DNA from: Nitrososphaerota archaeon
Lineage (GTDB): Archaea; Thermoproteota; Bathyarchaeia; Bathyarchaeales; Bathycorpusculaceae
Assembly: GCA_031283385.1 (NCBI GenBank)
Contig: JAITBW010000059.1
Span: 1 to 8,954 of the forward strand
Reading direction: 5' to 3'
Length of the DNA stretch: 8,954 nt
Shown piece after piece: positions 1 through 7,536 of this stretch (within the stretch, counting starts at the first letter, position 1; the number at the start of each line of letters is the position of its first letter). The position numbers and the translations under genes are program-made. The notes below the pieces were generated by a model, which saw nothing but the letters and a program-made list of their open reading frames with translations, ran no database searches and was not told the DNA's origin.

Positions 1-66
1 TTGTTAGAAAATTGTGGCCTGAGGTATGGCTGAGTATAGCGGCTAAACAGTTTAGATGGTAAAATC

Positions 67-1082
67 ATGAATAGCAAGATAATCTACTATGGGGTGAAAT
101 TATTTTGGGAAAAGACAATCGCTGCTTGTAGCAGTAAAATTTATTGTATAGGCGGATTACAACTCGGTACTTCTAGTTCGTTGCACGGAAGAAGTCCACT
201 TTATTCTATTCCTTGTGATGTAGTTGAGGTTTATGATACCGTTGCTGATAGTTGGAGTGTCACGATGTCTCTGCCTTTTAATGGAATGTGTCTACAAGCT
301 CAGATGGTAGATGACAAACTTTTTGTTATAAGCAGATTTGGTGCTTTGTTTTTGTATGATCCAGTTAAAGATTCATGGACTGAAAAAACTTCTTTACCTG
401 CAACAGAATTTTGGGCGGATATTTTGCCTCAACGGTGGTGGATAACAAAATAATAGTTATCGGAGACATTAAAGTTGATGTTGAACCTTTTTCTTTTTTG
501 ACATTTCAGACAAAAGTTCTGATTTATGACCCAGAAACTGATGGATGGAGTGAAGGTAAAACACGTCCGGAAAATACTGCTTTTATTAATTTCGTTTCTG
601 CAGGGACTACAACTGGCATTTATGCTCCTAAAAAAGTCTATGTTTTTGGATTAGAATTCTCTACAGACTATTCAAGTACGATACAACCGTCTACTTGGAT
701 TTATGATCCTGTAACTGATTCTTGGTCATCTGCCAAAAGTATGTCTACAAGTCGAACGGGTTTTGGGGCGTCAGTTGTTGATGACGTTTTATATATAATC
801 GGAGGACTTATAGATTCAGAAGGAAGATCCTCTATAAATGAACAGTATATACCATTAGGCTATCATGGTACATTACCATCTGGCACTTCGCCTCCATCTG
901 CCTCTACGGTTACTTCTTCACATATTCCCTCTGAACCTGAATCTTCTAAATCTTTCTTAACAGAACTTGTTGTAGTAGCTATAATCTTTCTGACTGTTGG
1001 AATTATTGTTATAGTGGCATTATTTTATACTTCACGAAAGAATAGGTTGTTGAGGGAGATAGCAAAAGGTGATGTAACATAA
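67..1082 (+). pseudogene. Kelch-repeat surface protein with C-terminal membrane anchor, frameshifted
   Basis: Two overlapping reading frames (67-453 and 411-1082) together make one kelch beta-propeller protein. Blade motifs run through both: YDTVADSW, YDPVKDSW and then, after the frame change, YDPETDGW and YDPVTDSW followed by LYIIGG. The frames join at a run of four T at 409-412; one more T would read ATEFLGGYFASTVVD, the expected kelch order. After the propeller come a Ser/Thr/Pro-rich spacer, one hydrophobic helix (LVVVAIIFLTVGIIVIVALF) and a short basic tail, so the intact protein would sit outside the cell anchored in the membrane. No signal peptide is visible and the first blade looks cut, with in-frame stops at 31-33 and 37-39, so the 5' part is probably lost as well. 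Ligand and role are unknown. A sequencing or assembly error is the main alternative to a true pseudogene. Bases 1-66 hold no supported gene. Confidence 0.65.
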
Positions 1083-1212
1083 AATCTTTGAAGCAGAGGC
1101 TGTTTATGTATAAATGTGCAGAAACTTGTTAAAGTGGTCTATGGAAACTATTGATTTATTAGGCGTAGTCTTTTAAGCATAAAGTAATAACAGTTTATGT
1201 GCGGTAGATAGT
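1083..1212 (+). promoter_or_regulatory. Intergenic region, probable promoter of the Cdc6-moa gene cluster
   Basis: This 130-base A+T-rich gap precedes the five-gene cluster and should hold its promoter. Two weak TATA-like stretches are visible: TGTATAAATG at 1108-1117 and TTTTAAGCAT at 1171-1180. The second lies 33 bases before the ATG, which would give a very short leader. The octamer GTTTATGT occurs twice (1102-1109 and 1193-1200). TGGAAAC at 1142-1148 matches half of the archaeal origin recognition box core. None of these is decisive alone. Confidence 0.35.
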
Positions 1213-2397
1213 ATGATATCTCACAATAGTGTGTTTAAAGACGAGTCTAAACTTGATATAAACTATCTTCCAACTTGTATGATCCATAGAGATTATGAAA
1301 ATCGCTTACTTATGGAATTTTTCAGTTTTTTAACTCGTTGTCCTGGTCGTATGGCACAACGTGTCATAGTAACTGGCGATGTGGGCACTGGAAAAACCGC
1401 GTTATGCCAGTTTTTTGGTAAAAACATTAGTATTGATGTTGGCAAAAAAGGCATAAAATTTCGTTATGTACATGTTAATTGTCGCGAATATCGTGGAAAT
1501 TTATCTCAAATTTTACATCAAGCGGTAACGGTTTTTCAGCCTAACTTTCCTATTCGTGGGTTTTCAGCGGAAGAAATTTTAAAAGTTCTTTTGCAAGTTC
1601 TTGAGGAAGAACAAGTCATTATAATTTTAGCTCTTGACGAGTTTGACAGTTTAATAGAAAAAGAAGGGTCAGATACTGTTTATAAACTTACACGATTGCA
1701 GGAAATGCAGCAAGATAAGATTCAACGCATTTCTTTTATATTCATCCAACGAAATCTAGATTCGCTAAAAAATTTAGACGATAGTACTCAAAGCACTCTA
1801 CAACGCAACATTGTTAACCTTGAACGCTATGGAAATGACTCATTAATTGACATTCTAAATGATCGTGTGAAATTAGCGTTTGAACTTGCTACAGTTTCAG
1901 AAGATGTAATAAGCCTAATAGCTGAGCTAGCAGCTACTGAAACAGGAAATGCACGTTTTGGTATAGAGCTATTGTGGCGCTCGGGAAAATATGCAGACGC
2001 TAAAGACGCACAGCAGATTGAACCTGAGTGTGTACGACAAGCTATCTCTACTATAATGCCTACCGTTAAACGCAGTGAACTTGATGAATTAGGGATACAT
2101 GAGAAAATGTTACTTCTCGCAGTAGCTCGCTTTTTTAAAGAAAACAAAGAGGCATATGGGACTTTAGTGGAAATTGAAGAAGCTTATACTGTAATATGCG
2201 AAGAATATAACGAGGAGCCTTATAGCCATACGCAGTTGTGGAAATATATCCAACATTTTAAGCAGATGAGCATTATTGCAACTAGCATTGGTTCTATGTC
2301 TTCACGTGGTCGTTCAACATTAATTTCTTTGCCCACTATCCCTGCCGGAGAGTTAGAACGACAATTGTGTGGTCTACTTTTAGGGAGTTTTAGGTGA
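1213..2397 (+). CDS. Orc1/Cdc6-type AAA+ ATPase, divergent paralogue
   Basis: A 394-residue protein with the architecture of archaeal Orc1/Cdc6 replication initiators: an AAA+ domain, a helical lid and a C-terminal winged helix. Walker A is GDVGTGKT (55-62) and Walker B is LALDEFD (139-145, D142-E143). The strand expected to carry sensor 1 ends in QRN (179-181). Sensor 2 is the Arg of TGNARFGIELL (R248). Residues about 290-385 resemble the winged-helix origin-binding domain. Where well-studied family members have L-D-x-R-V-x-S-x-L, this protein has LDDSTQSTL (188-196), so that Arg is missing; this comparison is from memory. The protein may bind origin-like DNA, but its first place in a cluster with a winged-helix gene and moaCBA also allows a regulatory or accessory role. 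Its stop overlaps the next start by four bases. No clear Shine-Dalgarno sequence precedes the ATG, so a short-leader transcript is possible. Confidence 0.88.
   Translation: MISHNSVFKDESKLDINYLPTCMIHRDYENRLLMEFFSFLTRCPGRMAQRVIVTGDVGTGKTALCQFFGKNISIDVGKKGIKFRYVHVNCREYRGNLSQILHQAVTVFQPNFPIRGFSAEEILKVLLQVLEEEQVIIILALDEFDSLIEKEGSDTVYKLTRLQEMQQDKIQRISFIFIQRNLDSLKNLDDSTQSTLQRNIVNLERYGNDSLIDILNDRVKLAFELATVSEDVISLIAELAATETGNARFGIELLWRSGKYADAKDAQQIEPECVRQAISTIMPTVKRSELDELGIHEKMLLLAVARFFKENKEAYGTLVEIEEAYTVICEEYNEEPYSHTQLWKYIQHFKQMSIIATSIGSMSSRGRSTLISLPTIPAGELERQLCGLLLGSFR
2383..2387 (+). promoter_or_regulatory. Ribosome binding site fixing the GTG start of the winged-helix gene
   Basis: GGGAG lies six bases before the GTG at 2394, inside the last codons of the ATPase gene. 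It supports GTG 2394 over the in-frame TTG at 2403 and implies translational coupling. Confidence 0.55.
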
Positions 2398-2681
2398 TTG
2401 CATTGGAGATTGAAGAAGTTTTTTCATCGAAAACTCGTATAAAAATTTTAAAATTACTTCTTCAACAGGGACAGCGCAATACTTCAGACATCGCTAGACG
2501 AGTTAACATTAATTTCGCTGCTGCTGATAAGCATTTGCGGCTTTTGGAGTCTGAGGGAATTTTAAAATTATATACATATGGAAAACGGTTTCGTTTGTAC
2601 AGCTTTAATGAAACCTCTGAGAAAGCTAAAGCTGTACAAAACCTAATACATGTGTGGTATAATAAAGTAAATGATAATTGA
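2394..2681 (+). CDS. Small ArsR-like winged helix-turn-helix protein
   Basis: A 95-residue protein made almost entirely of one winged helix-turn-helix domain. The segment SSKTRIKILKLLLQQG (11-26) is the usual first helix of ArsR-like archaeal regulators. The helix-turn-helix runs about 30-56 (TSDIARRVNINFAAADKHLRL, recognition helix about 42-52), and the wing is about 57-71. No cysteine is present, so an ArsR-type thiol metal site is absent; any ligand is unknown. The GTG start overlaps the TGA stop of the Orc1/Cdc6-like gene (GTGA, 2394-2397), so the two are translationally coupled and may act together. The moaC start follows 10 bases after its stop. It could regulate this cluster, including the moa genes, or serve as a DNA-binding partner of the ATPase; both are inference from position. 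Confidence 0.85.
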   Translation: MIALEIEEVFSSKTRIKILKLLLQQGQRNTSDIARRVNINFAAADKHLRLLESEGILKLYTYGKRFRLYSFNETSEKAKAVQNLIHVWYNKVNDN

Positions 2682-2691
2682 GGCGCAATAA

Positions 2692-3141
2692 ATGGCTATG
2701 ATTGATGTTTCAGAGAAAGCTGAAATTTTACGGGAAGCAACTGCGTCAGGCACAATTCATCTTAAACCTGAGACTATACAGTATGTAAAGGAAGGAAAAA
2801 CTGCTAAGGGAGATCCATTATACACTGCCAAAATCGCGGCTATTTTAGCTGCTAAAAAAACCAGCGATTTAATCCCTCTTTGCCATCCTCTACCTTTATC
2901 TAGCGTAAAAGTTTGTTCAAAAATATGTGATGATACAACTATTGAGGTTTCTGTAACTGTTAAAACTTGTGCGCAGACAGGCGTAGAAATGGAGGCTCTT
3001 ACAGCGGTGACAGTGGCTTTGTTGACTATTTGGGATATGACTAAACAGTACGAGAAAGACGCTAATGGTCAATACCCTTCAACGGTTATTCAAAATATTC
3101 ATGTTGTCCGTAAGTGTAAACAGCAGGTTGATATGTTATGA
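2692..3141 (+). CDS. moaC: Cyclic pyranopterin monophosphate synthase MoaC
   Basis: MoaC converts the 3',8-cyclo-GTP made by MoaA into cyclic pyranopterin monophosphate, the first stable intermediate of molybdenum or tungsten cofactor synthesis, in the cytoplasm. The 149-residue sequence carries the family signatures MIDVSEKAE (3-11), KGDPLYTAKIA (39-49), DLIPLCHPL (59-67) and GVEMEALTA (97-105), followed by WDMTK (114-118). By comparison with Escherichia coli MoaC, the catalytic residues are K39, H65, D115 and K118, and all are present. Length is slightly under the bacterial norm of about 160. GAGG at 2680-2683, eight bases before ATG 2692, supports this start over the ATG at 2698. It overlaps moaB by four bases (ATGA), and the wHTH gene ends 10 bases upstream. 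Confidence 0.96.
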   Translation: MAMIDVSEKAEILREATASGTIHLKPETIQYVKEGKTAKGDPLYTAKIAAILAAKKTSDLIPLCHPLPLSSVKVCSKICDDTTIEVSVTVKTCAQTGVEMEALTAVTVALLTIWDMTKQYEKDANGQYPSTVIQNIHVVRKCKQQVDML

Positions 3142-3668
3142 GTGAAACTTCAAAACAGCATAAAGCACACGCGCCTGAGAAGCTTGTTTTTGCAGTTTAC
3201 ATCTGTAGCACTTCACGCTTTCGACAAATAGAGCAGGGTGCAGTTGTTTCAGATTTAAGCGGTGAACTTGTTGAGACTTTAATTCAAGCATCAGGGCATA
3301 CGTTGCTGTTTAAAAAGATTCTTTTGGATGATAAGGCAATGATTACTCAAGCCTTTAAGGACTGTTTATCTGTAACTGATTTAGACGTAATAATTTTTTC
3401 AGGCGGAACTGGTATTGTATCTACGGATGTGACTATTGAGGCTGTTTTACCTCTTTTGGAGAAAACTTTACCAGGATTTGGCGAGTTTTTTAGACGTCTA
3501 AGTTTTGATGAAGTGGGCTCTGCTGCGGTGTTGTCTCGTGCAATTGCAGGTGTTGCCGCTGGTAAAGCTTTTTTCTGCATTCCAGGCTCTCCTAATGCTG
3601 TAAGAACTGCTGTGGAAAAACTTATTTTACCTGAGGTGCCTCATATCGTTAAACATGCACGTGAATAG
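3138..3668 (+). CDS. moaB: MoaB/MogA-family molybdopterin adenylyltransferase
   Basis: Proteins of this family bind molybdopterin and, in archaea, activate it with ATP by adenylylation before metal insertion. The 176-residue protein has the family core: DLSG (39-42), FSGGTGIVSTDVT (87-99) with the MPT-binding SGGTG and the Asp (D97) of the T-D-V-T motif, SFDEVGSAAVLSRA (122-135), and the C-terminal IPGSPNAV (148-155). Its first 14 residues are a polar extension. The start overlaps the moaC stop (ATGA), and moaA begins two bases after its stop, so the three are surely one transcript. MoaB and MogA cannot be separated from sequence alone; the archaeal context favours the MoaB name. Since no molybdo- or tungsto-enzyme gene is nearby, the final user of the cofactor is not shown. 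Confidence 0.94.
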   Translation: MSETSKQHKAHAPEKLVFAVYICSTSRFRQIEQGAVVSDLSGELVETLIQASGHTLLFKKILLDDKAMITQAFKDCLSVTDLDVIIFSGGTGIVSTDVTIEAVLPLLEKTLPGFGEFFRRLSFDEVGSAAVLSRAIAGVAAGKAFFCIPGSPNAVRTAVEKLILPEVPHIVKHARE

Positions 3669-3670
3669 CG

Positions 3671-4621
3671 ATGAGACTATATGATAACTTCGGCAGACCT
3701 CTACTTAACCTGAGAATATCTGTTACTCAACAGTGCAATTATAACTGCACATACTGCCATAGAGAAGGCGAAACTAAACAAGTAAACACTACTGCTGATA
3801 ATACTGCTTGTATAGAGATGACTTCTGATGAAATTGTACATTTGGCTAAATTAGCAATTAACTTAGGTGTTACACGAATAAAACTTACTGGCGGCGAACC
3901 ACTAATGCGACATGACATATGTCAAATAGTAGCCGGCATAGCAGGACTTTCTGGCTTAAAGGATCTCTCTTTAACAACTAATGGCTATATGTTATCTGAC
4001 ACTGCAAAAGCACTACATGACGCAGGTTTAAGCCGTGTAAATATAAGCTTAGCCTCCCTTAACCCTAAAACATATCAGACTATTACAGGCGGAAATGTTG
4101 ATAAAACATTAGCTGGCGTTAAAGCAGCCGTTAATGCAGGGTTCAATCCTGTCAAGTTGAACATGGTTCTTCTCAAAGATGTTAATACCTCTGATGTCTC
4201 TGACATGATAACATATGCCGAAAAAATGGGTGCAGTTTTGCAACTTATTGAACTTGACCCCGTAAACGTTAGCAGCACATATTATAGGCAGTATCATTAC
4301 AACTTGGAAGCACAAGAAGAACTGTTACGCCAAAAAGCAATTTACACTGAACAGCGCCAATTCATGCATAACCGCATAATCTACCACTTACCAAACGTGA
4401 ATGTGGAAGTAGTCCATCCAATTGAAAACACAGATTTCTGCATGCACTGCACACGACTACGCATCACCAGCGATGGAAAACTCAAACCCTGCCTTATGCA
4501 CAATAGCAAACTAACAGACATTCTAACCCCAATGCGCCAAGGCGCCAACGACGAAAAACTTGAACAATTATTTAAACAGGCAAACCAACTACGAGAACCA
4601 TACAACAAAAACAACAACTAA
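3671..4621 (+). CDS. moaA: GTP 3',8-cyclase MoaA (radical SAM)
   Basis: MoaA is the radical S-adenosylmethionine enzyme that starts pterin-cofactor synthesis by turning GTP into 3',8-cyclo-GTP, the substrate of MoaC. The 316-residue protein begins with DNFGRPLLNLRISVT (5-19), then the first iron-sulfur cluster motif C22-x3-C26-x2-C29, followed by H30-R-E-G. The SAM-binding GGEP is at 74-77, with LTTNG at 101-105. The second cluster motif is FCMHCTRLRITSDGKLKPCL (256-275) with C257, C260 and C274, holding the R-x-R pair (R262, R264) that contacts GTP in studied homologues. The protein ends in NKNNN and lacks the C-terminal Gly-Gly seen in bacterial and human MoaA. Base composition differs from moaC and moaB: the coding strand turns rich in A and C. 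It is the last gene of the five-gene cluster. Confidence 0.96.
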   Translation: MRLYDNFGRPLLNLRISVTQQCNYNCTYCHREGETKQVNTTADNTACIEMTSDEIVHLAKLAINLGVTRIKLTGGEPLMRHDICQIVAGIAGLSGLKDLSLTTNGYMLSDTAKALHDAGLSRVNISLASLNPKTYQTITGGNVDKTLAGVKAAVNAGFNPVKLNMVLLKDVNTSDVSDMITYAEKMGAVLQLIELDPVNVSSTYYRQYHYNLEAQEELLRQKAIYTEQRQFMHNRIIYHLPNVNVEVVHPIENTDFCMHCTRLRITSDGKLKPCLMHNSKLTDILTPMRQGANDEKLEQLFKQANQLREPYNKNNN

Positions 4622-4804
4622 CGTTACATTTGAGCAAAAATGTACAAATGACCACCCATTTACTCATGTAATTTTTCTGAAATATTTAATTAACTTTTAC
4701 TCCTCGCTTTAAAAGTCGAGACTACAGTTTTACCTAGTTTTCATACAAAAACGTGTCAATAACGCTTTTTAAACTCTAAGACATAAGCAACTGGAGGTAA
4801 AAAC
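4622..4804 (+). promoter_or_regulatory. Intergenic region: weak moa terminator and promoter of the 4805 gene
   Basis: This 183-base gap holds no gene. Just after moaA, ACATTT (4626-4631) can pair with AAATGT (4638-4643), and ATTTTTCT lies at 4671-4678; T-rich stretches of this kind end transcription in archaea, so termination here is plausible. An imperfect 18-base palindrome lies at 4703-4720 (outer arms CTCG and CGAG, partly paired inner TTT and AAA) and could be an operator. TATA-like candidates are ATATTTAATTAA (4681-4692) and CTTTTTAAAC (4765-4774); I cannot tell which is used. Confidence 0.35.
4793..4798 (+). promoter_or_regulatory. Strong Shine-Dalgarno sequence of the 4805 gene
   Basis: GGAGGT six bases before ATG 4805 is the best ribosome binding site in the window. 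It fixes the start and indicates a transcript with a real leader, unlike the weakly marked starts upstream. Confidence 0.75.
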
Positions 4805-5458
4805 ATGAAGCAAAGAATACTAAAACTTACACCTGAAGAACTAATACGCATACTACAAAGTAAACCAACCCAACAACTCAACCTCCCCCCAGACACCGAA
4901 TTAATCAGCATAAAATACAACGCATTTACCAAACAAGTAACAGCCGTATTAAACAGCAACACCTTTGAAGATGCCCCAGAAGGTACACCAACCTCTGAAT
5001 TTATCAATAAAACATCATCACCCAAATCATTACCTCAACAACTCCAAACAACCCCCACAACTGTTCCCCCGTCAGTAAACATTTCTAATACAGCTTCCAC
5101 AGAAACTTTGGAAAATCAAGTAAATCCTACTACACCACAGAAATCGCTAATCCAAACATTAACGCCAAATCCAACTTCTTCACCTACCAGCATCAGCGCG
5201 GGAATTAAAACGTTAGGACCTAAACCTGAAGCAAATATAGACACCTGTGGTTTTGAGGATGAATTTACAAAGGAGCAACGTAAAGTGCTTAAATTCGCTT
5301 CAGAGGGCGACTTTGTTATTGTCAAACCCATACAATTCTTAAAAACTGAATGGGAAGACATCAATGACACTGTAAAAAGCATAGGCGGAAAATGGGTGAA
5401 AGGCGGCACTATAGATTACTGGGCTATCCCTAAAAACTTTAAACAAAACGACGAATAA
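4805..5458 (+). CDS. Two-domain protein of unknown function with Thr/Pro/Ser-rich linker
   Basis: I do not recognise the family of this 217-residue protein. Three parts are visible. Residues 1-66 look folded, with an amphipathic helix (LTPEELIRILQ, 8-18), then LPPDTELISIKYNAF and KQVTAVLNSNTFEDAPEG, suggesting a helix and two or three strands. Residues 67-150 form a long linker very rich in Thr, Pro, Ser, Gln and Asn, probably disordered. Residues 151-210 form a second compact domain: a charged helix (FTKEQRKVLKFASEGD), a strand VIVKPIQF, then SIGGKWVKGGTIDYWAIPK. The GGKW...YWAIP ending recalls small domains with a G-x-W...W-x-[VI]-P pattern found in some DNA- and phage-related proteins; this is shape similarity only. 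There is no signal peptide or membrane helix, so it should be cytoplasmic. It stands alone between moaA and the convergent feoB, with a strong ribosome binding site. Confidence 0.8.
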   Translation: MKQRILKLTPEELIRILQSKPTQQLNLPPDTELISIKYNAFTKQVTAVLNSNTFEDAPEGTPTSEFINKTSSPKSLPQQLQTTPTTVPPSVNISNTASTETLENQVNPTTPQKSLIQTLTPNPTSSPTSISAGIKTLGPKPEANIDTCGFEDEFTKEQRKVLKFASEGDFVIVKPIQFLKTEWEDINDTVKSIGGKWVKGGTIDYWAIPKNFKQNDE

Positions 5459-5529
5459 ACACCAACGATATTGATGTACGTTGCCTAAATAGTCCATTCA
5501 TTTTATAATTTAATTTGTTTATAGTGTTT
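5459..5529. terminator. Convergent termination region between the 4805 gene and feoB
   Basis: The 71 bases between two converging genes contain a short inverted repeat (CAACG at 5463-5467 and CGTTG at 5479-5483, loop 11). T-rich plus-strand tracts follow from 5500, including TTTTAT and TTTAATTTGTTT up to 5520. This fits an archaeal T-rich terminator for the plus-strand gene. No comparable T-tract is seen for feoB inside the gap, so its transcript may run into the neighbour's 3' end. Confidence 0.4.
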
Positions 5530-7527
5530 TTAAATGAAAAGGTTTAGAAGTTGATATGTTAAGCCTCCGACTATTAGTGCTGTGCCAATATTTGCTAGAG
5601 AAATCACGGTGGCTGTTTTCCATCCGAATTCTTTGCCAAGTGTTGCCATTGCTGAAACGCATGGTATATAGAGCATAGCTACTAGAGCCATAACTATTAG
5701 TTGTACTGACGTGAAACCTGTGAGTAGATTTGTTGTACCTAAAACTGCTGTTGCGCCTAAAATGATTAGCTCTTTGCGAACGGTTCCTAATAGCAGTAGT
5801 ACACCAGCAAATGCAGGTAGACCTAGCCATGTGACTGTGAGGGGGTAGAGGGCATTGCTTATGGGCGTGAGTATATCGTAGACGTATAGTACTTGTATAA
5901 GTGCACTGCCTACTATGTATATTGGGAAAACTATGTATATTATGGATTTTGTGCGTGTCCATGTTTGTTTTAACGCGATTTTTATGGATGGACGTTTAAA
6001 GCTGCTCATTTCCATAATTAAACCTGTAGTTTTTCCAGGGACAGCTTTCATGGCAACTCTGCCCATGATGAAAATTATGGCAAGGTTTACAACATAGAGC
6101 AGTAATGCCCATTGTATGCCAACAAATAAGCCTACCATGCCGAAGAGTACTACTGTTCGAGCTGAGCAGGGTGCAAATGTTATAGCGAAAGCCGCTAGGA
6201 GACGTTCGCGTCGAGTTTCCATTATTTTGCAGCTGTGAATAGCTGGAACACTACAGCCGTATCCGAGAATTATTGGAATTAGAGCTTTACCGTGTAGTCC
6301 TATTCTATGCATTGCGCTATCCATCATGAAGGCTACGCGGGTTAGCAAACCAGAGTCTTCTATGAGGGCTAATAGTAAATAGAAGGGGATAACAAATGGT
6401 ATTATCAGCGTTAAACCTGCATCTATTCCGCCCCAGAAACCGTTGAAAATTATGCCTAGTATGGATGCTGAAGTTGACAATTCTGGGGCAACTGAGTATA
6501 TTGTGCTTAGTCCTTCTGAGATTAAACCTGAAAGTGTGTTCCCTATAAAGAACGTCCAAAGTAGTAAGCCACCAATTACAGCAGCTGCTGTTATGTAGCC
6601 GTATACGCGGTGTGTGGCAAACCAATCTATTTTATCTGTAATGGAACGAGAAATTTCTTCTTGCTGAAGTGACGCTGCTACCGTAGAGCTTGCAAGAGCG
6701 TAACGTTCAGAGGCTATAATGGAGAAACATTTCTCTTGTTTACTCTTTTCATATTCTGTTGAAACCAATTTTAATTGTGCTATAACTGTTTTTGTTTTTT
6801 CAGCGACCAGTTTTGTAATTTCTATGTCGCCTTCAAGCAGTTTAATTGTCACCCAGCGAGAGGGATATTCCAAGTTGAGATTTTCTTTTTCAATTATATG
6901 TTGTACTTTTTCAATTTGCTCTTCAAGATCTTTATGATACTTTAACTGTTTGCATTTAGGTTTATTATTTGCAACTTTTACCGCTTCCCTAATAGCGTCA
7001 TAAATGCCTTCTCCTCGAGTAGCCGTAGCAAAAACTACTGTAACCCCTAGTAACGCTGATAGTTTATTCTTGTCGATAAGCATACCTTTGCTTTTTGCTA
7101 CATCTATCTGGTTTAAAACTAGCACAAGTGGGACATTCATTTCTAAAAGTTGTAACGTAAAAAACAGGTTTCTCTCTAGAACTGAAGCGTCAACTACATT
7201 GATAACTGCGTCTGGTTTTTCTAAAGCAATATAGTCTCGAGAAACTATTTCTTCCATAGAAAAAGTTGAAAAAGAGTATATGCCTGGTAAGTCGATAATT
7301 TTGATCTCATTTCCTTCAAAGCTTAGGGTACCTTCTGCTCGGTCAACGGTTTTTCCAGGCCAGTTGCCGATTATCTGATTTGACCCTGTTAATTGGTTAA
7401 AAATTACACTTTTGCCTACATTTGCGTTTCCTGCAAGAGCAAAAGTAAACTGCTTACCCTTTTCTATAGTGTTGCCTGTAACTGTTTTATCTTTTGGATT
7501 AACTGCTGTACTGTTTTGTTGTGCCAT
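5530..7527 (-). CDS. feoB: Ferrous iron transporter FeoB
   Basis: FeoB imports Fe2+ across the cytoplasmic membrane under control of an N-terminal G domain. The 665-residue protein has all G motifs: G1 GNANVGKS (33-40), switch I GNWPGKT (54-60), G3 DLPG (79-82), G4 NQID (139-142) and G5 ATATRGEG (167-174). A charged helical spacer (about 195-275) follows, then a membrane part from about 306 with many hydrophobic helices. The gate motifs are [10 protein letters not shown] (421-430, C425), [10 protein letters not shown] (451-460, C454) and [17 protein letters not shown] (620-636, C623). Length is normal; no FeoC-like tail is present. A polar extension of about 25 residues precedes the G domain. 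The ATG lies nine bases after the stop of the regulator gene, and AAGGAT (7544-7539) inside that gene's end is the likely but rather distant ribosome binding site. It should be co-transcribed with, and repressed by, that regulator. Confidence 0.97.
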   Translation of the reverse strand: MAQQNSTAVNPKDKTVTGNTIEKGKQFTFALAGNANVGKSVIFNQLTGSNQIIGNWPGKTVDRAEGTLSFEGNEIKIIDLPGIYSFSTFSMEEIVSRDYIALEKPDAVINVVDASVLERNLFFTLQLLEMNVPLVLVLNQIDVAKSKGMLIDKNKLSALLGVTVVFATATRGEGIYDAIREAVKVANNKPKCKQLKYHKDLEEQIEKVQHIIEKENLNLEYPSRWVTIKLLEGDIEITKLVAEKTKTVIAQLKLVSTEYEKSKQEKCFSIIASERYALASSTVAASLQQEEISRSITDKIDWFATHRVYGYITAAAVIGGLLLWTFFIGNTLSGLISEGLSTIYSVAPELSTSASILGIIFNGFWGGIDAGLTLIIPFVIPFYLLLALIEDSGLLTRVAFMMDSAMHRIGLHGKALIPIILGYGCSVPAIHSCKIMETRRERLLAAFAITFAPCSARTVVLFGMVGLFVGIQWALLLYVVNLAIIFIMGRVAMKAVPGKTTGLIMEMSSFKRPSIKIALKQTWTRTKSIIYIVFPIYIVGSALIQVLYVYDILTPISNALYPLTVTWLGLPAFAGVLLLLGTVRKELIILGATAVLGTTNLLTGFTSVQLIVMALVAMLYIPCVSAMATLGKEFGWKTATVISLANIGTALIVGGLTYQLLNLFI

Positions 7528-7536
7528 AAAATGTTA

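Noticed and set aside
1..66. End of an upstream gene in frame 3 (3-62)
   Set aside because: Only 19 codons before a stop with no recognisable domain; the window begins too close to judge.
400..420. Programmed ribosomal frameshift in the kelch gene
   Set aside because: There is no proper slippery heptamer and re-pairing after a -1 slip would be poor; deletion of one T explains the data more simply.
1827..2147. Minus-strand open frame inside the Orc1/Cdc6-like gene
   Set aside because: It is fully antisense to a clear AAA+ gene, and no domain or ribosome binding site was recognised.
5519..5962. Long open frame on the minus strand within feoB
   Set aside because: It overlaps the well-supported feoB frame and its translation is His/Ser/Thr/Arg-rich low-sense sequence typical of a shadow frame.
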